From positions 74,000,383 to 74,064,382 of the forward strand of contig JAKGHH010000002.1 of NCBI GenBank assembly GCA_022828595.1: a stretch of DNA of 64,000 nt, in the 5' to 3' direction. This stretch comes from Nelumbo lutea (Eukaryota; Streptophyta; Magnoliopsida; Proteales; Nelumbonaceae). This document shows positions 49,788 to 61,608 of the stretch, in pieces. Position 1 is the stretch's first letter; every line of letters starts with the position of its first letter. Below the pieces are notes generated by a model. It worked only from the letters and a program-made list of their open reading frames with translations. It was not told the DNA's origin and ran no database searches. A program made the translations under genes and the position numbers.

Positions 49788-50097
49788 ATTCAAGGTTCAA
49801 AATATCGATATGCCCGATATGCCGGTAGAGGCGTATTGGGCAGTATCAGTAGATTTTCTTAAGTTTTTTTTTCAAATATGGTTCGGAGGGGCTGGTTTAG
49901 GGTGGTCCGTTCACCCCCTGAACCAATCAAAACGTTGATACACCCTTTGTAGGGGCATATTGGAAAGCTTCTGATAGGATATGTATCAGCCGATACGGGC
50001 TGATATGTAACGATATTTTCAACTTTGGGTGGAAAATTTGGGATTTTGAACCTTGGGTGGAAAGTGTGGAAATTTTGGGATTTTGAACCTTGGGTGG
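49788..50097. mobile_element. MITE, copy 2 of the ATCGATA family, with a small minisatellite
   Basis: Begins CAAGGTTCAAAATATCGATA and contains GATATGCCGGTAGAGGCGTA and TTCACCCCCTGAAC, shared with 56439. Near its right end the unit TTTTGAACCTTGGGTGGAAA is present three times (50020-50112) in diverged form, so the exact end is unclear. No TSD is readable. Confidence 0.65.
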
Positions 50098-50112
50098 AAA
50101 GTTTGGGATACA

Positions 50113-51390
50113 TATGGATGCCATTAATCTTACAAATACTTCAATAACACGAAATTGTGCAGTTCAATTTGCTACGCAGAGTGCCAACCAGCTGGTTGTA
50201 GTGGAGACTTGGGTTGGGGGGTTTGGGGGGGGGGGTCTTTAAGAAGTCATCACAGCCTTTGTTAGCTGGTTCGCTCCAGCACCACCGACTTTGGGAGGGG
50301 GGCTAGGCCAGATCTTAAGGGTCTGGTGGTGGTGACCAACTGAATGCTTGAGGAGCAGATTCCTTGTAAGTTTCAGGTCTACCAAGTCATTAAATTGAGA
50401 CTGCACAGCAGTGAAATATACAATTAAGTTGAAGGCTCTTTCTTATTAGGACTATGTTTCGCATGATTAGTAAGGCTGATGCAAAAATGATAGTTGACAA
50501 CCGTGAACCACCATGAAAGCTTTCTTTCTTCAAAAAAGAAAGAGGGAGTATCGAGCCACCATGAAAGCGTATTGATTCAGTTTACCTGATACTTAAGGCT
50601 ATCTTTGCTTATGTTCCAAAGAATCATTATACAAAGGTGTGTCGACCTAAAACTCGGTTTACAGGGTAACCGAAACTCTAAATAAGTTAGAAGTAGGTGA
50701 TTTTAATTGTTTGATCGTTGTTAGTTGATGTTACCTATCACCTGTCAGATTATCAAATAAAAAAATATTTCGATTATAAGCACGCAAAATGTGCGTATTT
50801 ACAACATCAATGCTTTGAATCTTGTAAGATGAATTTCTGAGCCCAATAGTTTAGACAATTTTCATAAAATCAAGTGATTCATGGAATCACAAAAATTATC
50901 AGAGATTCTCTAAAAGCATGGCAAACACGACATGAAAACTGAAAACTATATTGTTGCACACTTCATTGCTTAATATTCTGTATCCCTGTTAAGTACTGCA
51001 AGCAAGTTTTTATTTTATTTTTTTGCCGAGTAAAGATCTATAAATTAACCTTCTGAAAACCTGTACATCCATACCATCATGCGGGAATTGAAACAGTAAA
51101 CTCATATATCCTCCTAGTACACTGGGCTATATCATTTACACGTCTACCTACATGTAATATATGACAACTTACAAATATTGAACACTTGGTCCCTATGGGT
51201 GCAATTGGAAATGATGCAAATGGAGTGTAAATCCTGGTTCAAGGTAAATTTGCACTTTGGTTCATTTTTTCTTGTGTTTGGCGATATTGCATGTATGCAT
51301 TGACAAATAAGAGAAAATATATTTTCCAATACATATTTACCTTGATAATAAGATGTAAAAGTATATCAATAAAAAAGAAGTAAATTTGCA
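50113..51390. other. Intergenic sequence, nothing recognised
   Basis: Poly(G) tracts at ~50216-50236; otherwise no domains, repeats or structured RNA noted. Confidence 0.5.
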
Positions 51391-51530
51391 TTCTTTGATA
51401 AAAAAAAGGCATATGCTTTATTGGAATTTGTGTTTGCATCCATTACAACTAAAAGTCCATTTGATAAGAAGGTAAATTTGTCTGTCCAAAACAAACCCAA
51501 CTTTGTAATTTATATGGACCGTTCTACACT

Positions 51531-51975
51531 TCACATATTTACATTCACACTTATTTGCTTCGTTTCCAAATGCAGCCTATATAATTTCTCCTTCCAAGAG
51601 CAAGGAGTGAGTGAATCACAGAGAACATTTAAGTGAGAGATGTTCCTCTTGTTTGCTTCTTTTATACCCAGCAAAACAGCACTCCATTCTGCCTCAGAGG
51701 GAGTTTGAGCTATTATTCTAGATGCCTCTGCTGCTATCACCCCACCATGTGGATTTAGAAGAATAAAAGCCGTTGACATAGAGTGTATATGTATATGTGG
51801 TAGTGTCCTGAATTATGGAAGTTGTTTTATGTGAACACTCTGGAACATCATCTGTTGTGATTAAATGATTTGAAATCTCACAAAAAGCCCAGCTTGGGTC
51901 CTGAATGATGTTATTGTGGATTCTTTTATTTCTAACATCCCATATTGAATGCATGGCAATAGCAATCCATTGCAA
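51531..51975 (-). pseudogene. LINE-F linker and RNase H
   Basis: 51718-51975: IAIAMHSIWDVRNKRIHNN, the linker motif. 51531-51779: TPSEAEWSAVLLGIKEANKR and LNVLCDSLT, carrying the RNase H E and the third D. The first D region (usual D-G-S) reads YVNGFYSSKS in another frame, so the first catalytic Asp is N. Confidence 0.7.
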
Positions 51976-53063
51976 GAGATCAGCTTTAGTCTCTTTTTGG
52001 ATCCAATTGATGCTGATTGAAATTAATGTTCAGTGCAAACCAAACAGCTGAAGCATAATTACATGTAAAAAATAAATGGTGAGCAGTTTCCAGCTGCATC
52101 CCTCCCACATAGGTTGTATATTTTGTCTTCCTTTTTCACAAATTTTAATCGGTCCTTCGTTGGCACTCCCCAAAACAGCTTCCACAAAAACAATTGATAC
52201 CTGAAGGGAATCTTGATTTTCCAAATACTCTGCTAAGTAATGGTAGAAGAAGAAGATGAAGGCTGTTGTTTTAGGAAGCTTTGATATGCAAATTTTACTT
52301 TGTATAGGTGGGAATTGGAGTGCTTTCATAGGAGATCATACTGAAACTGTGAGAAAACATGTATTTGAAGAATATGATCTAGCATCTGTTATTCAAACAA
52401 TTACTTGATCAATTCTACATTCCAAGACCCATTTGACAATAACAAGTCTTTTACTTTCAAAATGCTCTTGCTTGACAAGTGGAAAATCAGAAAACAATGT
52501 GGGAATACATGGATCATATAGAACATTGATGCAGCTACCATCTTTTAACCTGCCATGAGAGATGAGTTTTTAAGAGTTGAGCTACCTTCAGCACTTGTTT
52601 CCAGCAAGTAGAGTGATATGGTTTTGGTTTTTGCTTGAAAATAAACCCTGACTTGAGGTATTTTGTTCTTATCATAGTAGCCCACAAAGAATTTGGCTCC
52701 TTTAGTAGTCTCTAACTTGCTTCCCAAAGAGAGCTAACTAGATTCATTTCCCATAACCTCCTAATTCCAAGTCCCCCATTTTTTTTTTTTTTTTTTTTGT
52801 TTTACATATCTTGCTCCACCCAATAGTGTGCATTCCCTTCCTTGCCTTGTGGTCCACTTTCCTCCAAAGATTCCTTTGTAGGCATTCTATCTCAAAGCTG
52901 GTCCTTAACCCTTCTTGTCCTTCCTGCCTGTGATAGGAGACTAGATTTCCACATTGAAATTTCATTTTTTTAATTTATCCACCAACTCCTTTGTAGGCTT
53001 GCATTTTTCTTCTGTAAACCCATAATGTAGACCCCGAATATTTATCATTTGAGCTCATTTCTT

Positions 53064-53640
53064 TCATCTCCAATAATTGAGTGATGAACTTTCTCTCTTC
53101 CTCCTGTTCATGTTAGCACTGAAGAGAATAGAACATTTACTGTTGTCAATTTGTTCACCTGTCATGGATTGGAACTTAAGAAAAAGCTCTTGTAGTTCCT
53201 TCAACATCTGAGGTTCCGCTTTGTAGAATAATAAACAATCATCTGCAAATAATAGGTGATTTATTGATGGTGAAAACCTTGCTAACTGAAGGGTTACCAA
53301 TGCAGGTTTCAATGAGACATAGCCACTTTTCTGGAAGTCCCATTTTCTTCATGACATTTAAAAGGAACCTTCGATTCAACCGATTGGAAGAATTGGATTA
53401 CTATCTCATAAATGTCATCAGTCACAATGTGCCAATACTTTTGATAAAAGAAGGGTGTCAATCCATCTGGACCCAGCGAAGTGGGGTTTTATATTTTTCA
53501 CCACTTGCCAAACCTCTTCTCTAGATGGAGGGTGTAAATCCACTTATTTGTTGAACTAATTGTCTAAATGCTATTGAGAGTTCTTTTTATGCTTAATTCC
53601 TTCCCCTAAGATCTCTTATTCCCTCAAAGTAATTGGATCT
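53064..53640 (-). pseudogene. LINE-F reverse transcriptase palm
   Basis: 53064-53312 encodes PSINHLLFADDCLLFYKAEP with F-A-D-D intact, then KFQSMTGEQIDNSKCSILFS. The sequence up to 53640 has RT-entry residues in broken frames (GPDGLTPFFYQK-like at ~53460). Confidence 0.72.
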
Positions 53641-53702
53641 CCTGTATAAATTTGCAATATGGTGAAAATATTTTGTGTTCCTATCTCATTTTTTTAGTTA
53701 AA

Positions 53703-54250
53703 GGGAAAATTCTCAAGTACCCTATACTTTGGCTCGAATGACAATTTGGTCCTCAAACTTTACAATGCGACAACCCAGTACTCAAACTTTCAAAATGTCC
53801 AGTACTTGCCACTAACCAGTCCGTTAATCAGCCATTAAGTGATATTTGAAAAGTCAAAAGTGCCCTTCCAATGCCATTTGATTCTCTTTATCAACCATCC
53901 ATACATTGGCAAAAGACTGAACAGTTCCAAATCCTAGCCTCTTCTATTCAAAAAAGTTGGTCACTGTTTAGAAGAATCTAGAATTCGGGACTGTTCATTT
54001 ACTGTCAATGTTTGGATGGTTGATAAAGAGAATTAGATGACATTCTTTGGGCATTTTTTACTCTTCAAATATCACTTAACGGCTGATTAATGCATTGGTT
54101 AATGGTAGGTACTGGATTGTCACACTTTGAAAGTTTGGGTACTGGATTGTCACATTTTAAAAGCTTGGATACTGAATTGTCGCATTTTAAAATTCGAGAA
54201 CCAAATTATCACTCGAGCCGAAGTACAAGATACTAATCAGGATTTTTTCC
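53703..54250. mobile_element. Mutator-like MITE with long TIRs
   Basis: 548 bp. Left end GGGAAAATTCTCAAGTACCC and right end, inwards, GGAAAAAATCCTGATTAGTA; inverted similarity continues for more than 150 bases each side (ACAATTTGGTCCTCAAACTT / ATAATTTGGTTCTCGAATTT). Flanks TTAGTTAAA (53694-53702) and TTAGCCAAA (54251-54259) form a 9-bp TSD with two transitions. Long TIRs and 9 bp are the Mutator pattern. Confidence 0.75.
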
Positions 54251-54434
54251 TTAGCCAAACTTCTCTTGATTTGAGCCTCCACATTTGCTCTTCCCTGAGC
54301 AACCATGTATCGTATTCCTTGTGAAGTGAGGACTGTTGTGACTGTATGTCCAAAACTTCACTTTTTTTCTCCAATTGTTTTAGCTTGCTTTCTATATATC
54401 TCCCTCAATTATCTTTTATGTACCCAAACGATTC

Positions 54435-56015
54435 CTAATTCCATAAGCTTGAAAGCTTATTGAATTTACAATTTTTTAACTTTGTGATTACTCTTTGCGT
54501 TATATTTCCTTTAATAGATTTCTCCCATTTCCCTTTAATGATTTGTTCACACTTATCGTGCTCTGTCCATATGGGCTGGAAATGGAATTGAGTTGGTCCT
54601 GAAAATGTCTTGGCTTTTATATTGAGAATGAGAAGTGAATGGTCTGAATGAAACGTGTGCTTAATTACGGTATTTTCGTCAGGAAATTTTGTAACCACAG
54701 TTGAGAGGCCAGACATCCGTCCAGTCTCTCGCACCATTGCCACAGATTGTTTGTTTGACCAGGTATAGTAGGGTCCTCTACTATTTGTTTCAATTATTTG
54801 GAAGTTCTCTATAAGTCTATTTAGAGGTGCAAATCGCACGGCCCAGCATGATTTTGACCCGGCCTGGCACAACGGACTGACTGTGGGCTGTGTCAGGCAT
54901 AGCATGATTGTATGGGTTGTGTCGGGCCTGAGGTTTTAAGTCCATAGGCCTGGATGGTACGGTACGACTGAGCGGGTCATGCCACTCATGGCCCGCATCC
55001 CGGCATGGTCCAGTCTGTGGCCCATCGTAGCACGACCCAACACGTCTCATATATGTTTATATATATTATATGTATATAATATAATATGTATATTTTGTAT
55101 ATATATAATAATTATATAATATATTAATATATATAGAATTTTATTATATTATTTCATTTTATTATTGTATATATAAACAATTGTATACATCAAAATTTAT
55201 ATAAAATAAAATTTTAAGATCCTTTTTTATTTTTTTTGTTTATTTTTTTAATTTATGTTAAAAATTTCATTACTTTTTTCAAAGTTTTTAAAAAATATGG
55301 CTTGGCCCAGTCTGGCCCAAGACTTGGCCTGTGGACCAGCCAGGTCTACAGCATAGCATAGGCCCGCGTGGGTCATGCCAAGCCAACCCCCCAAAGCATC
55401 CCAAGGGAGGGAAGTATGGCCCGGCTCGACCTGCGGATCAGAATGGTATGACCCACACTTTACACAGGCCATACATGGGCCATGTCATGCCGGCCAAACA
55501 TGGCCCGATTTACACCTCTAAGTCTATTAAAGCTATGAGAGCGGAGGAAGATTTCCATCTATCACCTTCATAGTATTGTTCGGAGATAATATCATTTAGA
55601 TCCCCACATAAGACCCATCTAACTTCCCTCAATTGGTGGACTTCTCTGAGAGACTCACAATAATCTCTTCTTTTGGATCGTTGTGGATGCCCGCCCATAC
55701 ACTAAGTAGAGGTATCACACCTCATCATTTGACACATTTGTAATTTCGCAGTGGATTACTCTGCTATTATTCTTCAAGACAATGGAGATTGCAATATCTT
55801 GTTTCCAACAACAAAACATACCACCCCATTGACCTTGTGCCTTCCATATTGACACTACAACTTTTTTTCTAGGTGCATACTGTTTGCTGCATTTAATTTT
55901 GTTTCAGCCAGAAACAGTAAATCTGGGTTTTCCTTGTTACAAAGATGTTTTAGAAATCCAGTTAGAGCCATCTAGCTTGACCAAGAGAAGTTGAGAGAGA
56001 TTAAATCCATTGAAC
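54435..56015 (-). pseudogene. LINE-F endonuclease, interrupted by a hAT MITE
   Basis: At ~55930-56015 the minus strand starts LINFSWS-like, then HLCNKENPDLLFLAETKLNA with the catalytic E kept. 55529-55698 has VLCGDLNDIIS (G-D-x-N). After the MITE, 54435-54821 has IENFQIIETNSRGPYYTWSN and THFHSDHSLLIL-like S-D-H. Frame shifts occur near 55700 and elsewhere. Confidence 0.72.
54822..55520. mobile_element. hAT-type MITE in LINE-F
   Basis: 699 bp. TIRs TAGAGGTGCAAATCG and CGATTTACACCTCTA. Exact 8-bp TSD AGTCTATT at 54814-54821 and 55521-55528. Sub-terminal regions are dense in GGCCCG/CGGGCC and CATGGCC-type words; the centre (55050-55290) is almost pure A/T. No coding sequence. Confidence 0.85.
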
Positions 56016-56161
56016 CAAGGACTAAGAAATATAGGATACCTTACCAGCTTATAAGTTGCAACAAACTTGAAGTTTTAAATGAGATGATGGAGCTAAAGTA
56101 GAACTTGATACTAGAAAAGCCTCAGAAATGGAATTGAGAAGAGAGACGAAAGAAAAAACTC

Positions 56162-56325
56162 AAAAGAGAAGCTCGCCACTCTAAGGAATCCACCAAAGAG
56201 ATGAGGGAAAATTAGTAAATTAAAAGAACTCCTAACAATGAATTACTATGACAATTACTTGCAATTAACAAGATTCATGAACTAATGTAGAGAAGTTGGA
56301 TTTAAAAAAGAGAAGCTCGCCACTC
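56162..56325. repeat. 20-bp direct repeat flanking 124 bp
   Basis: AAAAGAGAAGCTCGCCACTC at 56162-56181 and 56306-56325, separated by 124 bases that end in an A-run (GGATTTAAAAA). It could be the TSD of a very short + strand retroposon; the insert is not recognised. Confidence 0.55.
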
Positions 56326-56438
56326 GGAATTGATGCATTTTTTGAACCCTGCAACAACACAACACCCTTCTAAAAAAACTCCGCATCCAGTTATGTTGTT
56401 TGAGGCACTGGAAAGTATATTTCGACAGCATTTCAACT

Positions 56439-56643
56439 CAAGGTTCAAAATATCAATACGTTTGATATATCTGATATGTCGGTAGAGGTGTATTGGGCTG
56501 TATCAGTATTTTTTTTTTTAAATTTGATTCAGAGGGGTCTGTTTAAGGTCTGTTCACCCCCTAAACTGGTCAAAACCCTGATACGCCCTCTGTAGGGGTG
56601 TATCGGGAACTTCCCAACATGATACTTAATACTTTGAACGTTG
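56439..56643. mobile_element. MITE, copy 3 of the ATCGATA family
   Basis: 205 bp. CAAGGTTCAAAATATCAATA at the left and, inwards from the right, CAACGTTCAAAGTATTAAGT. The interior is collinear with copy 2 (GATATGTCGGTAGAGGTGTA, GTTCACCCCCTAAAC, GATACGCCCTCTGTAGGGGT). No readable TSD. Confidence 0.68.
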
Positions 56644-56649
56644 GACATA

Positions 56650-58694
56650 CTTACAAAATTAAATAAAAAATTCCATGCATTTTCCAGGTAAGTTTTGAAT
56701 TCAAATTTCTGGTTCTTTGGACACTAGTGACAAGCCCCCCTTGCTTGAAGAAGACCTGCCCTTGAGTCAATGCTTTTCTTAGCATGATAAGGAGAAAAAT
56801 CTGAAGCATTAAGGTTACAATACACTATAGTCTTTGAGTAGTTGAATTCAGTATGTGTGTTTCAGTACTTTGAATGGTCCAATCAGTTCTATATAGGCAA
56901 AATTAAGTTTAGCATAATGTTTAAGAGGAAAGCATTCCCTACAAAGAAGAACCCACACTAAGAAGGTGCTTAGTTCTGTGGGCATTTATTTAATAAATGC
57001 TATCACATAGGCGCCACTTCAACAGTTCACCTTTATTGTTTTTTAGTATGCATCGAGAATGACAAAAATGAACTTCAGTTTTTGTGCATACCTGTCATTT
57101 GGGGAAGCTGTCTTTTAAAGCTTTCACAAACAGTTAGGCGCTTTTTTCACTGTTATGCTGATGTGGAGCCTAGTGACGCCTAATTGTCATAAACGATTGC
57201 AATTATTATCTTTCTCGATTTTGCAAGTAAATAAAATATAAACGTTGAATGAAAAAACATAAACGGAACCAAATACATACAAAATCTCATTGAATTTTGT
57301 AGTCTACTTATGACTATTTGCTTATTGCTGATACTTCTTATTTGTTTCTCAATACATCCTTGAATTTGTTCATGGAACTTCTTGATGAATTTCTCACATT
57401 CCTCTACTTCTCCACTGAAGTGTTGAGTAGTAGGATGCAAAACCAAACTTAGAAAACCGAGGAGCTTATAACTATAGACAGCTTCAAAAAGAATTGCGTC
57501 CAGTGGTTTGATTATAGGTGAATTTAACTTGTAAGATGAGACCCTGCTATTGAATGTTTCAACCCACCATGCTTTTTAAAAGGTTTCCCAAACTTCGGTT
57601 AACAACCTGGCCATCTATTTGTGGATGGCAAGTGGAACTAAACTGAAGCTTAATTCCTTCAGGATGACAATTGGAACTAAATTACACACAATATCTTCTA
57701 GCATTTATTAAGTTTGTACATATTTTTCTTTTAGGATTATATTAGTGCCATTTGACCAATAGATCTCATACTGTGGTAAAAAGAAAGTCACAACTCAAAA
57801 TATACTGTGTGCATATAGTTTTGATATGGACTTCATATTTGTATATGCGAGATGAGAAAGTTTCACAAATGATTCACAAGTTTTCTTGTAAGCACTTAAT
57901 ATATAGAGCTGGTGTCAAAATTTCGCTACCACCTCAAGGTAATTTCTTTACTATTTTTATATTTCTTACAAAGACAAATACTTAATGTATGGTTTTGTAA
58001 AACAAGAAAGTATTACTAATGATTTTTTTATGCTATTTTGACGAGAACGATACCATATGTCAGATTTTAGAAGGCAAAGACGTCTTGAGGCATGAAGGAA
58101 GAGTTTAACTTTAGACATTTAAGCTTGCATAACTATATGAGTTGCTTTGCATGTTGAAAGCAAGATTTTCTATTTTGAAGGTCATTCCATCATTTTCTTT
58201 GAGGACATAATAAAGGATAGTGATAAGTGTTTGTGAGGTTACATAATTTTATCTGAGATTATTAGAGATAGTATTGATTATGAACTTTTTAATGAATACG
58301 GAAATGTGAACTTAAGATAAAATTGTTGGAAAGGTTAGAATCCATCTTATGGATGGTTAAATCATGCTAGATGGCTGAGTGAAATTTTAAAAATTTTTTA
58401 ACCTATCTGAGAATCGATTTCCTAATGTTTTAAAAAACTGCATTTTTTCGGATTGATCTTGTATTGAACCGGACCGGATTTGAAGCCAAATCAAAAAGGG
58501 ATATTATACTTGATACGGATATCACAAGTGCAGATCCTAAGGTGAAAGTTCACGCCCAATATCAGTACCAAAACTAGCCTCCAACTAAAGATGGCATAGC
58601 GTATAAGAGAATCCGGTTCAGTAACACTATTTTCAGCAAAACTACTATCCAACTTGCTTGGATCGAATGGGATGTGTGAGCTTAATTTCCTTAA
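56650..58694. other. Intergenic sequence, nothing recognised
   Basis: Open frames at 57180-57446 and 57752-57985 lack any recognisable domain. No repeats with boundaries seen. Confidence 0.45.
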
Positions 58695-59333
58695 TGTTTT
58701 TCTTGCAAAAACTTAGAGGAAAAACTGATAAAATTCAGTTTTGAAAAGCCTTTGTCATGATAGGATTTCTGGGAGAGAAGAGAGAAGAAGAGAGAGAAAG
58801 AGAGTGAAGAGAACAAGTCCGGCTTGCCCTCTTCCTCTTAACCCCCTTATATGGAACATTCTCCTAATCTAATTGGACATTATCCAAATCTGATTTGGAT
58901 ATTGACTCTTTTAAGAGATAAGCATTATCCTCTTAAGAGGATAGGTGCTCCATACCTAGAACCGTACCTAGTTTTGACCCAAATCATGTGACAACTTAAC
59001 TAATATAATTAGTAATGGGCCTTTGGCCCATTTTCTTCAAAGGATCACATCCCTAGGTGTTGTATGACCACTTTGGGCTTAATATTATATGGCGTGGGAC
59101 CTCACAATGACCTCACACAAGTCCACATGGGTTCAGCCAACCCCTGAAAAAGACTAGGCCAAATTTACTACTCAAGGCAGTGAACCCCTGACTTAATCAA
59201 CATTGGTTTAGTTTGGGCCTAACATTTACACCTAAATGATCATTAAATTCAGCCACCTTATGAAGACCCAAAGATAATGAACTCATGTGAGACAAAGCCC
59301 ATTCGATAACCGGCCCTATAATGGTCTCTTACA
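58695..59333 (-). mobile_element. Solo LTR
   Basis: 639 bp, TGTTTTTCTTGC...GGTCTCTTACA, bounded by CTTAA at 58690-58694 and 59334-59338. TG...CA termini plus a 5-bp duplication define a single LTR without internal region, the product expected from LTR-LTR recombination. A GA-rich leader (58770-58830) with a CATATAAGG box beyond it suggests minus orientation. The family is unknown. Confidence 0.72.
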
Positions 59334-59338
59334 CTTAA

Positions 59339-60744
59339 TCTTTTCGCCCATAATAATCAAAACACTGCTCGACGGGGAAGGACCTTTCCCCTAGCTTTAA
59401 GGTGCAGTGCACACTCTCTGCTTAGATGGATCCCAGGATTAAAACCTTTTGCAAACCCTTTTTCATAAAATAGTAGTATATAACATATAAATACTTTTTG
59501 CAAAACCTGATTTCAAACACAGGTGAATCCACTACCGATAGTTTAGATTTTCATAAGAGAAAGTGCAAATCCTGATATTCACTTTGTCCGATAAAGGGGC
59601 CGATCCTATCACTATGATCACCCATTAAGGTGAATTCTTGGACTGCCCCAACATATCCAGGTATTTGGCCCTTGATGGATCTCACTGATTAGTATATCAA
59701 AGAAACATAGTCCAACACCTAGTATAGTACCATAATCAAGTATGAGGTTATGTGTAATTTTCCTGTTTTGTTCATCTATCTCCAAGGTCTATGGCATACT
59801 TGTAATTTTGCATTTTATTTGGTGAGTTCTTCTTGGATTTATTGATTTTGGATTCACCTTTTGGACTCAATTTTTCCAATCCTAGCTTCATTGACTTCAA
59901 ACTCACAACCTGCATCAACAACAAACTCATTATGTAGTACGCATGTTACATTGGATTAAGTATTGCAACCTTGTGTACTTTAGGTAGTAAGTATTTAGAT
60001 GTGAGTATAATCATTCTAAAGGATTGCAAGAGGAAGAAAATAACTAATGTTGTCGAGCTTCAAAGAGTTTCATCATTTTAGTACTTGCAAAGAAGAAAGT
60101 GTTTCTTGGGATCCTGGGAAAGACTTATCTGAGTAAATGCACTTACCTAGGTAATTGTTTCCTGGGAAAGACTTACTCAGGTAAGTGCATTTACCCATGT
60201 TCTTTTATTTTCCAGGTAAATAAGGCAATAACCATTTTGGCCATAAAAATCCATTATTAAAAGGGGCATTTTGTCTCATTCATGTGTTGGCAACTTTCCC
60301 CCCATGTGGAAAAGTTATTTACCCACCTAGGAGATGGGTATCACTTACATGGATAAGAAACTTTCCCTAGCCCCCACATAAATCTAAAAAAAAAACATAG
60401 GTTTCTGGGTAATGGGAATTAAAATCCCATTGACCAAATTCCCCCTTTTAAAATCCAAAAAAAGAATGCCCCCTAAAGGGTATGTTCTTCATCAGTATCA
60501 TGGAAGTATGATTACTGCTCTTGTCTTGACATGTCAAAGCATTCTGAAGAAGGAGCAGTCTCTCAACTGTGGTTTAAGTGTCAAATTTGACCATTTTGGG
60601 TCTTTCTTATTATTAGCTCATATGCATAGATGAAGGGCTTAAAGGATTGTCTTCCCCCCTTAGATTGGATCTTAGGATGCGTCCTTAAGTTTCCCCAAAC
60701 TTAATTTGGTACTTATTATGGTTAAATCTAACTAAGTTTGAAAA
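59339..60744. other. Intergenic sequence with a small inverted repeat
   Basis: Around 60110-60205 two ~25-bp arms (GTAAATGCACTTACCTAGGT and, reversed, GTAAATGCACTTACCTGAGT) and a repeated CCTGGGAAAGACTTA form a hairpin-prone unit, possibly a MITE end. No gene recognised. Confidence 0.45.
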
Positions 60745-60749
60745 TCAAT
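60745..60749. repeat. Gypsy-like element target-site duplication, left
   Basis: TCAAT, identical to 63917-63921. Confidence 0.75.
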
Positions 60750-61608
60750 TGATGATGTGCGATTTGGCAACTCCCTACTAGTTGATGACTCAAAAGCTGA
60801 GCTAGAGAATTCCTTGCTGGAAGGTGACTCGGTTGCCGAGCTGAGTAAGGCCAAGCTAGAAGGTAGCTCAATTGTCGAGCTAAATTAATGGCGAATTGTG
60901 TAGTTTTCCCAAGAAACCTTTAGGGAAACAGTATTAGAGTGCCCGGGTTGCTTTACTCGAGGTGGGAACTTCGATGCTTATGTCAGCGAATTGAGATTTT
61001 TAAGAGAGATAAAAGTGAGAGCTAGAGTGTTGCGAGAACCAAATTGCGCATACCTTTTAATGTTGGAAATGAGACCTTTATATAGGCATAAAGAACCAGG
61101 AGCTTCCTATAATGCGTCTGAGATCCTGGGAAACCACGTCTGCCATGTTTGGAGGAGAGGGATAGAGTCTGTTCAATCAACTCCGATGCAGACGATATGG
61201 CAAAATGGGTGTAATGGTTGAGCGTCGTGGTCCCAAAGAAGTTGGAAACAATAACTTGCTTAAGGAAGAGGTTGGCAAGCACGTCTTGCAAGTTGCCACC
61301 TGGACCTCAATCAAGTTAGCAAGTCCTCGAGGAGGTCGCTCCTCACGCCAAGGTCCCTTAGACCAGTAACGACGAGGAACTACAGGCCAGCCCTAGACGA
61401 GATGTTGCTAGCCACTTTGTCGAGTTGTGTATGAGGTTGCCAGTTGGGTCTCCATTAGGTCGCCAGGTCGGCGGAGGTAGGTCACCAGGTGGGACTCCAT
61501 CATTTTGGCTAAGGTAAGTCATCGTCTATGTGGTGTCGAGGTGTCATCCAATTGTTCTAAGATGCCATATGTCATGATGTCAGTGGAGGGCCAAATCTTG
61601 CCTCATCA
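60750..61608 (-). repeat. Gypsy-like element 3' LTR
   Basis: 859 bp, TGATGATGTGCGATTTGGCA...CTCATCA. Collinear with the other LTR (AGTATTAGAGTGCCCGGGTT versus AGTATTAAAGTGCCCGAGTT; CTTTATATAGG in both) but with many substitutions and indels, so the insertion is old. Confidence 0.8.

Larger units (their letters stand above)
51396..56030 (-). mobile_element. LINE-F, an L1 of a second lineage, split by two MITEs
   Basis: Minus-strand ORF2: endonuclease start at ~56010, RT at ~53000-53600, zf-RVT at ~52030-52330 and RNase H at 51531-51779. It is interrupted by a Mutator-like MITE (53703-54250) and a hAT MITE (54822-55520). Motif wording (LFADDCLLFYKA; EAEWSAVLLGIKEANKRNIS) differs clearly from copies A-E, so it is another lineage. 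Highly decayed. An A/T-run of ~21 lies inside the coding region at ~52780. The 3' end is near TTTGATAAAAAAAGGC at 51396. Confidence 0.75.

Noticed and set aside
50216..50236. Poly(G) tract as a regulatory quadruplex
   Set aside because: A homopolymer run without context or conservation evidence is more likely a simple repeat.
55331..55573. His/Pro-rich frame near 55.4 kb
   Set aside because: It lies in the GGCCCG-rich arm of a MITE with defined TSDs.
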